Part shown: piece by piece, positions 37,967 to 46,194 of the stretch
How positions within the stretch are numbered: position 1 is the first letter of the stretch
Layout of the letters: every line of letters starts with the position of its first letter
Assembly (NCBI GenBank): GCA_949296805.1
Contig: CASFPO010000010.1
Location: 1-48,236, forward strand
Direction: 5' to 3'
Source of the DNA: an uncultured Bacillota bacterium
Lineage (GTDB): Bacteria; Bacillota; Clostridia; Christensenellales; UBA1242
Length of the DNA: 48,236 bases
Position numbers and translations under genes: made by a program
Notes under the pieces: model-generated
What the model was told of the DNA's origin: nothing
The model's database searches: none
Seen by the model: only the letters and a program-made list of their open reading frames with translations

Positions 37967-39481
37967 TTATTGCTCTTGATTTTGTAATTGTTCTGTGTCT
38001 TGAATTGTATTGTCTTGTTGCAAATTGTTGTTTCTCATAGACAATTCGTTTGATATTTCTTGTTGCTGTTTAATATATTCTTCTTGAAGTTTAGTTACAG
38101 CAACAGGGTCTGAGAATAAACCTATTACAGCGTTTGCAATTTGCGGTGGTATTTTTGCTGTAGCCAAATTTATTAAAGCCTGTGTTTTAACCAACAGATT
38201 ATCGTTTAAATCTCTGCTAAACTTAATATCTATATCACTAATTTTTAGATTTTTTATTTCACTGTCTTTAGCGTTTTTACATATTCTAAGTATTACTTTT
38301 AGTGAATTTCTATCGCATTTTTTAAATGCTTTTTCTTCGTTGGCAACCCTTATACTAGCACTAGTAAAACCCTGCCCCGTAAGCATGGCTTTGCCAGTTT
38401 CTGCATTACTAAATTCCCCACTCTGATTTGCTTGTGGAACACTTAAAATACTATGTAACGCACTTATTTTTCTTAAATAATATATTTGTGTGTCTAAAGA
38501 CTTTAGTCTGCTTTGTAGTAATTCGACACTTGCCTTTTTATTGTCAGTAGACTTTATAGAAACAGCACCATATTCTTTTATAGCGTCCATTCCCTCTTTA
38601 TTTATTTCAGCATTTGTGAAAACCATAATAGAGTTTACGAAACTTTCTATGTCATCTTTATCCAAATTTTCAACATAATTAATGTCGTCAAATATATCTT
38701 TACCTATTTCTAATAAACTCATTCTTTGTCTATTCAAATAATATTCTGTAATGTTATGTATATTGTGAATTAATGGTTTTCTGTCAATTATTCTCAATTT
38801 ACCAAGTTTATTATCAATCCTATAAAGTGCGTTTCTAGTATAAACAGTGTATTCATCGTAATATTTGTTGACCAATTCTTTTTTGTTAGTTTCTGGGTTA
38901 ATTTCTTGAACTATATATTTTTTACTTGTTTCTACAAATGATAACAGTTGCTCTTTATTAATTGAACTAGAATACACAACTTCGGTATTTAAAACGCTTA
39001 AATTTCTCAAATCAAAAGGTGCCTCATCATCTTCACTTATTGGGCTTCCCCAGACATATCTAAAACCTCTACCAACAGTAAAAACATCTTCATATATATC
39101 TAAGTCTAATTGGTCTTTGTCCTCATAATTTACATAATTGTTCAAAGAAGTTATTTCTTCGTTAGCAACATCGTCTAGTGGGGCATATTGAATAGGTTTC
39201 CCTAACAAAAAGGATTTTTTCCAATCTTGAAAAGCCCACGCCCAATTTTCTACACCTGTGTTATTTATATCAGTTCTTGTTAGTTTGACTTTATTTTTTA
39301 TATCTTGGTCGCCATATAAATATGCGATTAAATATTTGCTTTCGGTTTTATTTATTTCGTGTATATCAATACTGTTTTCCAAAATATCCAATACTTTGCT
39401 TTCGATTTCTTCTTTAGTACCACTTAATAGTTGTTTTTCTGTGTAATTTGCGTATATAGTAGTTCTACCAAAAGTTCGCAT
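37967..39481 (-). CDS. Portal protein (SPP1 gp6-like)
   Basis: 504 residues. It shows the portal pattern of long helices and an alpha/beta wing, with segments such as ENWAWAFQDWKKSFLLGKPIQY, DIYEDVFTVGRGFRYVWGSPIS, IIDRKPLIHNIHNITEYYLN and the stem helix around 330-380 (SGEFSNAETGKAMLTGQGF). The C-terminus is a Gln/Asn-rich tail. It forms the dodecameric DNA channel at the capsid vertex and docks the terminase. It has its own promoter at 39525-39553. Confidence 0.9.
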   Translation of the reverse strand: MRTFGRTTIYANYTEKQLLSGTKEEIESKVLDILENSIDIHEINKTESKYLIAYLYGDQDIKNKVKLTRTDINNTGVENWAWAFQDWKKSFLLGKPIQYAPLDDVANEEITSLNNYVNYEDKDQLDLDIYEDVFTVGRGFRYVWGSPISEDDEAPFDLRNLSVLNTEVVYSSSINKEQLLSFVETSKKYIVQEINPETNKKELVNKYYDEYTVYTRNALYRIDNKLGKLRIIDRKPLIHNIHNITEYYLNRQRMSLLEIGKDIFDDINYVENLDKDDIESFVNSIMVFTNAEINKEGMDAIKEYGAVSIKSTDNKKASVELLQSRLKSLDTQIYYLRKISALHSILSVPQANQSGEFSNAETGKAMLTGQGFTSASIRVANEEKAFKKCDRNSLKVILRICKNAKDSEIKNLKISDIDIKFSRDLNDNLLVKTQALINLATAKIPPQIANAVIGLFSDPVAVTKLQEEYIKQQQEISNELSMRNNNLQQDNTIQDTEQLQNQEQ

Positions 39482-39524
39482 ATATCACAACTCCTCTATT
39501 TAGTCAATACCCTTCTACAATAAA

Positions 39525-39553
39525 ACTATACGATATTTCAAAATTAAAGTCAA
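39525..39553 (-). promoter_or_regulatory. Promoter upstream of portal
   Basis: On the minus strand, TTGACT (39548-39553), a 17-nt spacer and TATAGT (39525-39530). It lies in the 82-base gap after the terminase gene, so head genes can be expressed separately from terminase. Confidence 0.75.
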
Positions 39554-39563
39554 CACAAATGTT

Positions 39564-41342
39564 TTAAAAGTATTGTCTGACAAAAGGTAAAGGTTCAGCC
39601 TTTTGAATTATTGCGTTTTCATTTATTATTTCACTAGAGAACATAGCACAACTATCTGGTGCGTCATCATTAGTGTTTGTTCCACCATTGTTGTATGTTG
39701 TTAAGTTATCCATAAACTTGCCCATATCGGTATTTATGCCATACATACCTTTTTTAGGAAAAACCAGTTGTTTTTTAATAGAACCTTTTTCGTACTCAAT
39801 TCTTGCTGGTTTAGGTACAGTATTATACTTTTCTATAATTTCACAAAATCTAGCATTTTTACTTTCTAACCTATCGTTTATAGCCTTAGATAATTCGCTA
39901 GTTACATTACTTTCAATAGCAATTTTAACTATATGATGTTCGATAATCTTATTGACTATTTCATCATACATATCCTTTGTTGCTTCTCTAGTAAATATTA
40001 CATCTTTCAAATAATAGTCAAATACGTTATCGTTTTGTACTTTTTTAAATATAGGCATAGCAAAAAAGTCTTTTCCACTCTTTCTAGTAGCGTCAATTAC
40101 AGCGTACGCACCTTCATATTCGGTTTGTGGTATCGTTTCATAAGTTCTTAATCTATGATAACTAAAGAACAAACTTTCTGGGTCTGTTGGTATTTGTTGA
40201 AAGTTAGTTTGAAACAAATAATCTTCTATTGCATTTTTATCTTCTAATATTTTTTCGGTGCTTCTAAGTTCTGGGCATACACTTTCGCCAGTTTCATAGT
40301 CCAAAGCAGGTACTTGAATTATAGCGACACTTTCATCTTCGCTTATTAAAGTATATGGATATTTAGGGTGTTTTTTAAATTTGTGCATTGATTTTACCCA
40401 TGCAATTACTCTTGCAATAAAATCATCACTAGACCACAATGTTCCAGTAATTACTATTTTGTGATATTTTGCCTCTTGTATAAACCTTTTTTTCCAAACA
40501 GTTTGGAAATCATTAAAATATTGGTCGTTTGTGTTTTTATTCATCGCTTCTTTATAATCCGGGTATAAATCATCAATATGTATTCTTTTACTAGCCCTTT
40601 GTCCAACAACATTTGAATTTGTAGTTGTTGCGTTATAACTAGCCATAAGATTACAATTTTTAAGTTTCCATTCCCCATCCGTTTCTTTTAAGAAAAAGTT
40701 TTTATCTTTAGGGTCATATGCTAGATGTGGGAAAACTTCACCAAATTCAGGGCTTTTTATTTCGTTTATAACAGTTCTACTACCACCTTTTACAACAGAG
40801 TCGTTGGAACACAAAGATAGAATAGACCCTTTATCATCTATTCCAAAACCCCAAGCCTCGCTTATCTTTTCTGGATATGTCTTTCCGTATCCGGAAGGCA
40901 TATTTGCTATTAGCATTTCAAATTTTGGGTTTAACTCTATTTCTTGTAAATAGTGTATATATCCCTGTAATATTTTATATCTTACTGCAAAGAATTTTTC
41001 GTCATCGTTCCACTCTCTGTAAATCATATAGTGTTCTAATGAAACTCTTGCCCCCAATTTATACGAATACTTCAATATTTCATCATAAATTTTATAGTGG
41101 GTTTTGTCGCCGTCTATTTTTATCAATAAATCAACTAGGGGAATAAATCGTTTAATTACCATTTCGCCACATTTTTGCGTGTTTTTTTCAAAATTTTTAA
41201 ACAAAACATACAAATCTTTTATTGTGTCAAATGCTTCTGTAATAGTCATCTTTTTTCCGTAACTAAATCTATAATTATTTTCCAAAATTTTCAAAGTTTT
41301 ATCTATTGCGTTGTATAATTGCTTGTCTTTTTTGTCCATCAT
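39564..41342 (-). CDS. terL: Terminase large subunit
   Basis: 592 residues. The N-terminal ATPase has Walker A NMPSGYGKT (about 147-155) and Walker B RIHIDDLYP (Asp257/258), followed by an ITGTLW coupling motif near 298. The C-terminal RNase H-like nuclease has IDATRKSGKD (Asp417), AIESN and DDAPDS acidic residues. It cuts and pumps DNA into the head through the portal. The N-terminal 130 residues are a helical extension. It follows the small-subunit gene by 18 bases. Confidence 0.95.
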   Translation of the reverse strand: MMDKKDKQLYNAIDKTLKILENNYRFSYGKKMTITEAFDTIKDLYVLFKNFEKNTQKCGEMVIKRFIPLVDLLIKIDGDKTHYKIYDEILKYSYKLGARVSLEHYMIYREWNDDEKFFAVRYKILQGYIHYLQEIELNPKFEMLIANMPSGYGKTYPEKISEAWGFGIDDKGSILSLCSNDSVVKGGSRTVINEIKSPEFGEVFPHLAYDPKDKNFFLKETDGEWKLKNCNLMASYNATTTNSNVVGQRASKRIHIDDLYPDYKEAMNKNTNDQYFNDFQTVWKKRFIQEAKYHKIVITGTLWSSDDFIARVIAWVKSMHKFKKHPKYPYTLISEDESVAIIQVPALDYETGESVCPELRSTEKILEDKNAIEDYLFQTNFQQIPTDPESLFFSYHRLRTYETIPQTEYEGAYAVIDATRKSGKDFFAMPIFKKVQNDNVFDYYLKDVIFTREATKDMYDEIVNKIIEHHIVKIAIESNVTSELSKAINDRLESKNARFCEIIEKYNTVPKPARIEYEKGSIKKQLVFPKKGMYGINTDMGKFMDNLTTYNNGGTNTNDDAPDSCAMFSSEIINENAIIQKAEPLPFVRQYF

Positions 41343-41360
41343 ATTATTTCACCACACAAA

Positions 41361-42041
41361 TCATTTTTTATTTGCAAAATATTTATATTTATTAATTCTT
41401 TTGTTTATTTTTTCCATATCTGGCTCTTCGATTATATTTATGTTTACATTTGGTTGTTGTTTTTCTACCATTTCATTTTGCGACCTTAATTTGAACATGG
41501 TACTACGTTCTTTAACCATGCCCATTTGACCCATAGTTGTATTTTCATCGCCTATTTGGTCATATATTTTTTCCACAATAATTCTCATATTTAAGTCTGT
41601 ACTATTTTTATAAGACCTAAGAGTGTTCAATGTAATTCCCGCCATTTTACAAAAGGAAATTAATGAACTAGGATAAAATCCAATTAATTCATTTACTTTA
41701 GATAAGACTTCACAATAATAATCAAATACCATTCCTAATTTTTCTGCATTATACATTGGTTCATGGCTTGATATTGGCGTAATTGGTTTAAAAAAGTAAT
41801 TCATTATAATTATTGGATTGATAGAAACCTGATATTCAGTAGGATTTCCGTTATTATCCCAATTCACAGGTACCTTTGCTTTTTCCCTATAATCAATCAT
41901 GTCTTTAACTAATTCTTTTTTTCTTTCTTCTATGTCCGAAAACATATCTTCAATTTTATTATTTACATAAAATTCTTCTAATTTTCTTAATTCAATTTGG
42001 TTTTTTTTCATTATTTCTTCGTTTTTTTTGGCATTAGTCAT
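41361..42041 (-). CDS. terS: Terminase small subunit-like protein
   Basis: 226 residues. A helical N-terminal region (1-70), an HTH-like segment LISFCKMAGITLNTLRSYKNS (about 130-150), a helix that may oligomerise (VEKIYDQIGDENT) and a basic C-terminal tail (KINKRINKYKYFANKK). Placement directly before the large subunit supports packaging-site recognition. The sequence is longer than most small subunits and the family is not certain. Confidence 0.78.
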   Translation of the reverse strand: MTNAKKNEEIMKKNQIELRKLEEFYVNNKIEDMFSDIEERKKELVKDMIDYREKAKVPVNWDNNGNPTEYQVSINPIIIMNYFFKPITPISSHEPMYNAEKLGMVFDYYCEVLSKVNELIGFYPSSLISFCKMAGITLNTLRSYKNSTDLNMRIIVEKIYDQIGDENTTMGQMGMVKERSTMFKLRSQNEMVEKQQPNVNINIIEEPDMEKINKRINKYKYFANKK

Positions 42042-42065
42042 TTATACCCTCCATATAATAAAAAA

Positions 42066-42101
42066 TTAGCATAATTTGACTAAAAAATCAAACTATGCTA
42101 A
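42066..42101. terminator. Long inverted repeat upstream of terminase genes
   Basis: 14-bp arms with one mismatch (TTAGCATAATTTGA with TCAAACTATGCTAA). On the minus strand it is followed by a T-run, so it acts as a terminator upstream of the small terminase gene; in the plus direction it lies before RusA. It could also be a recognition site for terminase. Confidence 0.7.
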
Positions 42102-42129
42102 TCTCATATTGACAAAAAGAGGAGGTAAT

Positions 42130-42510
42130 ATGTTAAAAATACTAATTCCAATACCACCGAAAACGAAGAAAAATTCACAACAAATAATAATTGTGAAAGG
42201 CAGACCAATGATTTTTCCAAGCAAAGCATACAAGAAGTATGAAAATGCGTGTGGCAAATATATGCCAAATCTAAGGCAACCGAAACCATATATAACTCAA
42301 CCTGTTAATGTAAAATGCCTGTATTATATGGACACAAGAAGAAGGTGTGATTTAAACAACCTATTAGAAGCAACTACAGACATGCTTGTTCATTACGGAA
42401 TACTAGAAGATGATAATTACAAAATAGTTGCCTCACACGATGGAAGTAGAGTTTATTATGATAAGCAATACCCAAGAACAGAAATATATATAGAAAAATT
42501 TGAAGAATAA
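42130..42510 (+). CDS. rusA: RusA-like Holliday junction resolvase
   Basis: 126 residues from the ATG after GAGGAGGTAAT. PIPPKTKKNSQQIIIVKGRPMIFPSKAYKKYENACGKYM is the RusA N-terminal pattern. YYMDTRRRCDLNNLLEATTDMLVHYGILEDDNYKIVASHDG carries the catalytic aspartates (MDTRRRCDLNN and the later ILEDD). It resolves branched DNA before packaging. It is the only plus-strand gene in the right two-thirds of the window, bounded by terminators on both sides and placed next to terminase. Confidence 0.92.
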   Translation: MLKILIPIPPKTKKNSQQIIIVKGRPMIFPSKAYKKYENACGKYMPNLRQPKPYITQPVNVKCLYYMDTRRRCDLNNLLEATTDMLVHYGILEDDNYKIVASHDGSRVYYDKQYPRTEIYIEKFEE

Positions 42511-42533
42511 AAAAGCACGATTTGTGCTTTTTT
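42511..42533. terminator. Bidirectional terminator after RusA
   Basis: An 8-bp stem (AAAAGCAC with GTGCTTTT) and a 5-base loop, with A and T runs on the two sides, so it can work in either direction. Confidence 0.85.
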
Positions 42534-42571
42534 AAAATGATAGAAGCAAATAAAAATGAAAAATAAAAAAT

Positions 42572-42606
42572 AATTATCAAAGGCGAAGTGATTACCTTTG
42601 ATAATT
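42572..42606 (-). terminator. Terminator of right early operon
   Basis: A 12-bp perfect stem (AATTATCAAAGG with CCTTTGATAATT) and an 11-base loop, followed in the minus direction by a T-rich run. Its loop contains GTGATTACCTT, shared with the hairpin at 6655-6696. Confidence 0.82.
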
Positions 42607-42813
42607 AGATTTTATCACACTATATTTTTATTTTCAATCTTATTTTTAGAAAACAAAACATATATGAAATCAATATAAAATAAATTAACTCACAATGAAC
42701 TAATTAATATATTTAACTTAAAGATTGCATATATGTTAAATGAAAGGAGGTAATGCCGACAAACAACTTTACCCAAACTAATAATACAACATATTTTCTT
42801 GAATTTCAAGTAA
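42607..42813. other. Gene-poor region with a possible plus-strand hydrophobic micropeptide
   Basis: Between the terminator and the last minus-strand gene there is no convincing gene. On the plus strand an AAAGGAGG lies at 42744-42751, followed at only 2 bases by ATG at 42753; the frame encodes 33 residues with a hydrophobic centre (FLEFQVIIFYFCFLRCL) and runs antisense into the gene at 42814-42993. The site-to-start spacing is too short for confident calling. Confidence 0.35.
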
Positions 42814-42993
42814 TTATTTTTTATTTTTGTTTTTTACGTTGTTTAAATTCTTAAAAAACAAAAACTTTTTATATGCTTCATCTTGTTGTTTCCTTAATTC
42901 TTTTGCTTTTTCCATATTATTCACTTGACTAGCAAGTTTTCTTAATTTATCGCTTTTTATATTTTCTTCTCTTACTTTATTTGTTAATTTCAT
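42814..42993 (-). CDS. 59-residue Lys-rich helical protein
   Basis: A short frame with AAGGTGATAAT upstream. It is a single long basic helix (KVREENIKSDKLRKLASQVN, then a QQDEAYKKFLFF middle and KNKNKK end). It is the last gene of the right early operon. No family recognised. Confidence 0.65.
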   Translation of the reverse strand: MKLTNKVREENIKSDKLRKLASQVNNMEKAKELRKQQDEAYKKFLFFKNLNNVKNKNKK

Positions 42994-43008
42994 TTTAAAT
43001 TATCACCT

Positions 43009-43164
43009 TCAATAGTTTTTGTTTTTTGTTGATTTATTAAGAAAGATGTTCAATTCCTCTATTTCTTTACTATTCATTCCCAATTTTTTTAAAATAATCA
43101 ACAATAAAATCTGGTTATGTGCCAAAAGCCTATTATTTTCCGTTATTATTTGCTTTATGTCCAT
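43009..43164 (-). CDS. 51-residue helical protein
   Basis: A short frame starting MDIKQIITENNRLLAHNQIL, two amphipathic helices, basic end. The site GAAGGTGAG precedes it. It lies between two other small early genes. Function unknown. Confidence 0.65.
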   Translation of the reverse strand: MDIKQIITENNRLLAHNQILLLIILKKLGMNSKEIEELNIFLNKSTKNKNY

Positions 43165-43170
43165 TTTATC

Positions 43171-43329
43171 TCACCTTCTTTTAATATCTTCAATAAGTTT
43201 TAATACGTCTATGCAGAGTTGTATTAATTCTTCTTTTTTTATTTTTATAATTTTATCGTTGCCAGACTTATTTTCAAAGTTTTCTCTTATTTTCAATTTT
43301 AATAATTCTTCAATAGCAATTCCGTTCAT
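43171..43329 (-). CDS. 52-residue helical protein
   Basis: A short frame (MNGIAIEELLKLKIRENFEN start) with AAGGAGGAAAA upstream, overlapping the previous gene by four bases. Helical and charged, with one Cys. Function unknown. Confidence 0.65.
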   Translation of the reverse strand: MNGIAIEELLKLKIRENFENKSGNDKIIKIKKEELIQLCIDVLKLIEDIKRR

Positions 43330-43703
43330 TTTTCCTCCTTTTTATTAATATAATCTATTACTTCATTTAATTTATTTATTATCACAACTTGGGGTGCTGA
43401 TAAGGTATAACGATAATCACTTCCGTTTCCCCATTTACCAATCACTTTGTTATCTTTGATTTTTAATTTTTCTATTATAGGTTTATTTTCTTCTAGTATT
43501 TCTACTTTATCCTTTAAACAGTCAAGAAAATTTAGATTAATGGAAAAATAATCTTGAAATCGCCGATAATCTTTCCTATCTTCTATGTATTCGTTTTCTT
43601 CTAAATTATATTTCCAAATTATGTTTTCATACTTTATCTTTTTAGGTGCTTTGCCATCTTTTACTAATTCTAATAATTCATAAATAGTTATAAATTTATT
43701 CAT
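43326..43703 (-). CDS. Conserved-type early phage protein
   Basis: 125 residues from the ATG after AAAGGTGGTAAAT. The N-terminus TIYELLELVKDGKAPKKIKYENIIWKYN is a pattern I recognise from uncharacterised early proteins of Gram-positive phages: a small helix-hairpin unit followed by DIS-like strands. The C-terminus is helical (VIINKLNEVIDYINKKEEK). Function unknown. Confidence 0.75.
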   Translation of the reverse strand: MNKFITIYELLELVKDGKAPKKIKYENIIWKYNLEENEYIEDRKDYRRFQDYFSINLNFLDCLKDKVEILEENKPIIEKLKIKDNKVIGKWGNGSDYRYTLSAPQVVIINKLNEVIDYINKKEEK

Positions 43704-43705
43704 AT

Positions 43706-43972
43706 TTACCACCTTTCATTAAATTCTTTCATTCTATCATCAATATATCTATTTTCTTCTATATTTCTAAATTTAATCTCTTGTATTTTTCTTTCGTTGT
43801 CTTCTATAATACTTTTTGCTTTTAATACCTCTTTTTTATTTTCAATAGCATTAATTCTACTTTCTAAAATTAATATTTCTCTAAAAATAGCACTTAATTT
43901 TCTTTCTACTCTTGTTCTATATTCAGTTGTTCTTTCCTTTTCTAATTTTAATGTTTCTATATCTTTTTCCAT
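43706..43972 (-). CDS. Coiled-coil early protein
   Basis: 88 residues, continuous charged helix (EKDIETLKLEKERTTEYRTRVERKLSAIFREILILESRINAIENKKEVLKAKS). It has a GGAGGAAAAATAA site. No known family. It might be an oligomeric scaffold or host-factor binder. Confidence 0.72.
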   Translation of the reverse strand: MEKDIETLKLEKERTTEYRTRVERKLSAIFREILILESRINAIENKKEVLKAKSIIEDNERKIQEIKFRNIEENRYIDDRMKEFNERW

Positions 43973-44018
43973 TTATTTTTCCTCCTTTTTTTAACAAACT
44001 GTATATATTAGTTTCATA

Positions 44019-44198
44019 TTATTTATTCTCCTCCTCAAATAATTCATCAGTAGTATCTATCAACATATTTATAAATTCTTCTATTTCTTCTTTTGTTTTA
44101 AATTTATTCCAATTAATATTAAATATTTTTGTTTGTTTTTCTTCCATAATCTCTTTAGCCCATTTGAATTGTTGAGAATTATAATCTATCTTGTTCAT
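44019..44198 (-). CDS. 59-residue acidic helical protein
   Basis: A short frame starting MNKIDYNSQQFKWAKEIMEE and ending DTTDELFEEENK. The site GGGAAGAAT lies upstream, inside the end of the RNA ligase region. Function unknown. Confidence 0.65.
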   Translation of the reverse strand: MNKIDYNSQQFKWAKEIMEEKQTKIFNINWNKFKTKEEIEEFINMLIDTTDELFEEENK

Positions 44199-44203
44199 AT
44201 TAG

Positions 44204-44824
44204 TTATTCTTCCCTATCAAAATGTTCCTTTAATTTGCCGTTTTTCATTCTTACGTATTTAGTAATAATATTTTTATAATTTACTATAAAACCTTCAACA
44301 TTCCTATTAACCTTGGTACAATATTTTTCATATATACTATCTAAATGTTCTTTATTAGGTAAGACATTTATTTCTGCTACTTCAGGTACTATTCCTATAC
44401 ATTTAGGTAATTCTTGACTTTGAAAAGGATATATAAATAAACTATGTTCGTAAATCAAATTATATAAATTAAAATCATCATCAATATTTGCTTTTGCAAA
44501 CATATACCATCTCTTATCAAATTCATCAACGGAATATTTTAAACACCCCATTCCTAACCATTCTCCACATATAGCACTTCCTTCGTATAAATCATTTAAA
44601 AAATCTTTATTATCATTTAACCATTGATATAATCCCTTATACAATTTATCTTTAACTTCTTCTAATTCGGTTATTTTAAATATATTACTTCTTTGAGCAA
44701 TATATATTTCTTCATTTTTCTTAAAAAATACTAAATTACTACCGTCTAATTTTTCAGTAATATATATTTTATCTCCTCTACAACTAACTCTTTCAGTTTT
44801 AGGGTATATTTCTTTTTTTATCAT
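44204..44824 (-). CDS. RNA ligase (nucleotidyltransferase superfamily)
   Basis: 206 residues. The adenylation motif EKLDGSN has nucleophile Lys25. Later motifs are CGEWLGMG (motif III-like), NVEGFIVNY (motif IV) and TKYVRMKNGK (motif V). The enzyme would adenylate and seal 5'-phosphate and 3'-OH RNA ends, as T4 Rnl2-type ligases do, for instance on tRNA cut by host anticodon nucleases. It is compact, lacking an extended C-terminal domain, and no polynucleotide kinase gene is seen beside it. Its start is overlapped by 26 bases by the upstream small gene. Confidence 0.88.
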   Translation of the reverse strand: MIKKEIYPKTERVSCRGDKIYITEKLDGSNLVFFKKNEEIYIAQRSNIFKITELEEVKDKLYKGLYQWLNDNKDFLNDLYEGSAICGEWLGMGCLKYSVDEFDKRWYMFAKANIDDDFNLYNLIYEHSLFIYPFQSQELPKCIGIVPEVAEINVLPNKEHLDSIYEKYCTKVNRNVEGFIVNYKNIITKYVRMKNGKLKEHFDREE

Positions 44825-44954
44825 ATCTATTCTCCTTTATTAAAAATTTTTTTAAAAATTCATCCGTTGTTTCTTTTATTATCTTTTCAGTTTCTTCTTT
44901 TCCCAAATATTTCTCACATATTTTAACTAATTTTTCTAATAAAATATCTTTCAT
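44799..44954 (-). CDS. 51-residue helical protein before RNA ligase
   Basis: A short frame with a strong GGAGGTAAAGA site (MKDILLEKLVKICEKYLGKE start), a helical and charged domain. It ends inside the RNA ligase coding sequence, so it is coupled to it. Function unknown. Confidence 0.65.
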   Translation of the reverse strand: MKDILLEKLVKICEKYLGKEETEKIIKETTDEFLKKFLIKENRYDKKRNIP

Positions 44955-45415
44955 TCTTTACCTCCTGTTATTTCTTTATATTTTAATAAATTATGTTTAT
45001 GAGTTTCTAAAGCCATTCTTTGTAAAGGTTGGTAAACATTATTTTCTTCAAGTCTTTTTATTTCGTCTTCTAAATACTCTATAAACTCTTTTTGTTGATT
45101 TTTCATAGTATAATACCTTCTATATATTTCTTCTGCGTCTGGCATTATTCCAGCATAATCTCTATTAGGATTTTTCTTTTTATCTTCTTCATCATATTCT
45201 TTATCAAATTTACTTATTAAGTTTCTTTTTTGCCTTAATCCTACTATAAATTCTAATTCTTCTAGTTGTTTCTTTAACTCTTCATTTTCTTCAACATTTG
45301 CTTTTAAAAGTATTTCATATGTTTGTAAACTTCCTTTTAGTTGTTGGTTTTCTTTCACTATTTCACAATTTGTAAACTCGTTTTTACATAATGTTTTTCT
45401 TCCATTTTCATTCAT
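44951..45415 (-). CDS. Coiled-coil early protein
   Basis: 154 residues. Two long coiled-coil stretches (about 20-70 and 98-125) surround a Asp/Lys-rich loop (KEYDEEDKKKNPNRDYAGIMPDAEEIYRRYY). No catalytic motif. The start has a GGAGTGATAAGTA context, inside the stop region of the Cys-cluster gene. Confidence 0.7.
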   Translation of the reverse strand: MNENGRKTLCKNEFTNCEIVKENQQLKGSLQTYEILLKANVEENEELKKQLEELEFIVGLRQKRNLISKFDKEYDEEDKKKNPNRDYAGIMPDAEEIYRRYYTMKNQQKEFIEYLEDEIKRLEENNVYQPLQRMALETHKHNLLKYKEITGGKE

Positions 45416-45421
45416 TACTTA

Positions 45422-45847
45422 TCACTCCATTATCTTTTTATTTTCTCTGTCATAAATATCCATGTGTAGCATTTCTTTTACCCAAATTGCCCCCTTATTA
45501 TCCCCAAAAAATAATTGCCTCATACTTCTTGGAAGTCTGACTTTGTTTATAAGTTCCCTATTTTTTAGTGCTTCTTGTGCTGATTTATTGCATTTATAAA
45601 CTCTACATATATCTGGTCTAACTTCATATATCATACACCTCTTGTTGGTATTATCCCTAAAAGGACATGTATTGTCATAATCAACTAATACACATCTAGC
45701 ATTTGGCTTTATTTTATGCTTTTTTAAATATCTTTCTATTCTTTTTATTTCTTGTCTTGATAAATGTAAAATGTCACCACAACACTCTCCACAATTAGAA
45801 CACTCGCCATTATTAGTAAAATCTGTGATTTCAATAAATTTTTTCAC
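45422..45847 (-). CDS. YkgJ-like Cys-cluster protein
   Basis: 141 residues from a GTG start. It contains CSNCGECC (about 18-25), then LVDYDNTCPFRDNTNKRCMIYEVRPDICRVYKC. This is the CxxCxxCC-type metal (Fe-S or zinc) cluster of the YkgJ family, found in bacteria and phages. Its function is not established; metal or redox chemistry is assumed. The C-terminal part is basic and ends DIYDRENKKIME. Confidence 0.8.
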   Translation of the reverse strand: MKKFIEITDFTNNGECSNCGECCGDILHLSRQEIKRIERYLKKHKIKPNARCVLVDYDNTCPFRDNTNKRCMIYEVRPDICRVYKCNKSAQEALKNRELINKVRLPRSMRQLFFGDNKGAIWVKEMLHMDIYDRENKKIME

Positions 45848-45864
45848 TTCACATCACTTCTTTC

Positions 45865-46194
45865 TCAATTATTTATATTAATTCGCTCAAAAATTTCTAA
45901 TAACTTAGGGATTTGAATGGCAAACCAATCTGTCATTTCTTCGTTTTTTGCCCAATCGCTGTTATCCCATAATCCACTTTCATACATAAAAGCGTGTATT
46001 ATTTCGTGCCTTAACACCTTATTTGAATAGTATTGCAAATCTTCTATGCTCTTTTCATCTTTCTCAAATTTAGCAACCACGATTTCTTTTATACTTATAT
46101 CCGTATAACCGTCGCATATTGATAATTTTGGATAGTCTTTTTCTAAAGCACTTAACACAACATTGTATTCAGTGCCCAATATGTTCAATTTCAT
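45865..46194 (-). CDS. HExxH metallopeptidase-like protein
   Basis: 109 residues. LRHEIIHAFMYESGL (His63, Glu64, His67) is a zincin motif, and EEMTDWFAIQIPKL supplies the third ligand region. The N-terminal half is a beta sheet (LGTEYNVVLSALEKDYPKL...DGYTDISIKEIVVAKF). Small phage proteins of this kind are related to SprT/ImmA-like metallopeptidases. The substrate is unknown; cleaving a host or phage regulator is possible. It is coupled to the MazG-like gene by four bases. Confidence 0.8.
   Translation of the reverse strand: MKLNILGTEYNVVLSALEKDYPKLSICDGYTDISIKEIVVAKFEKDEKSIEDLQYYSNKVLRHEIIHAFMYESGLWDNSDWAKNEEMTDWFAIQIPKLLEIFERININN

Noticed and set aside
42108-42113. TTGACA just before RusA as its promoter -35 box.
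   Set aside because: A -10 box at proper spacing would fall inside the coding sequence beyond the start codon, and no such box is present.
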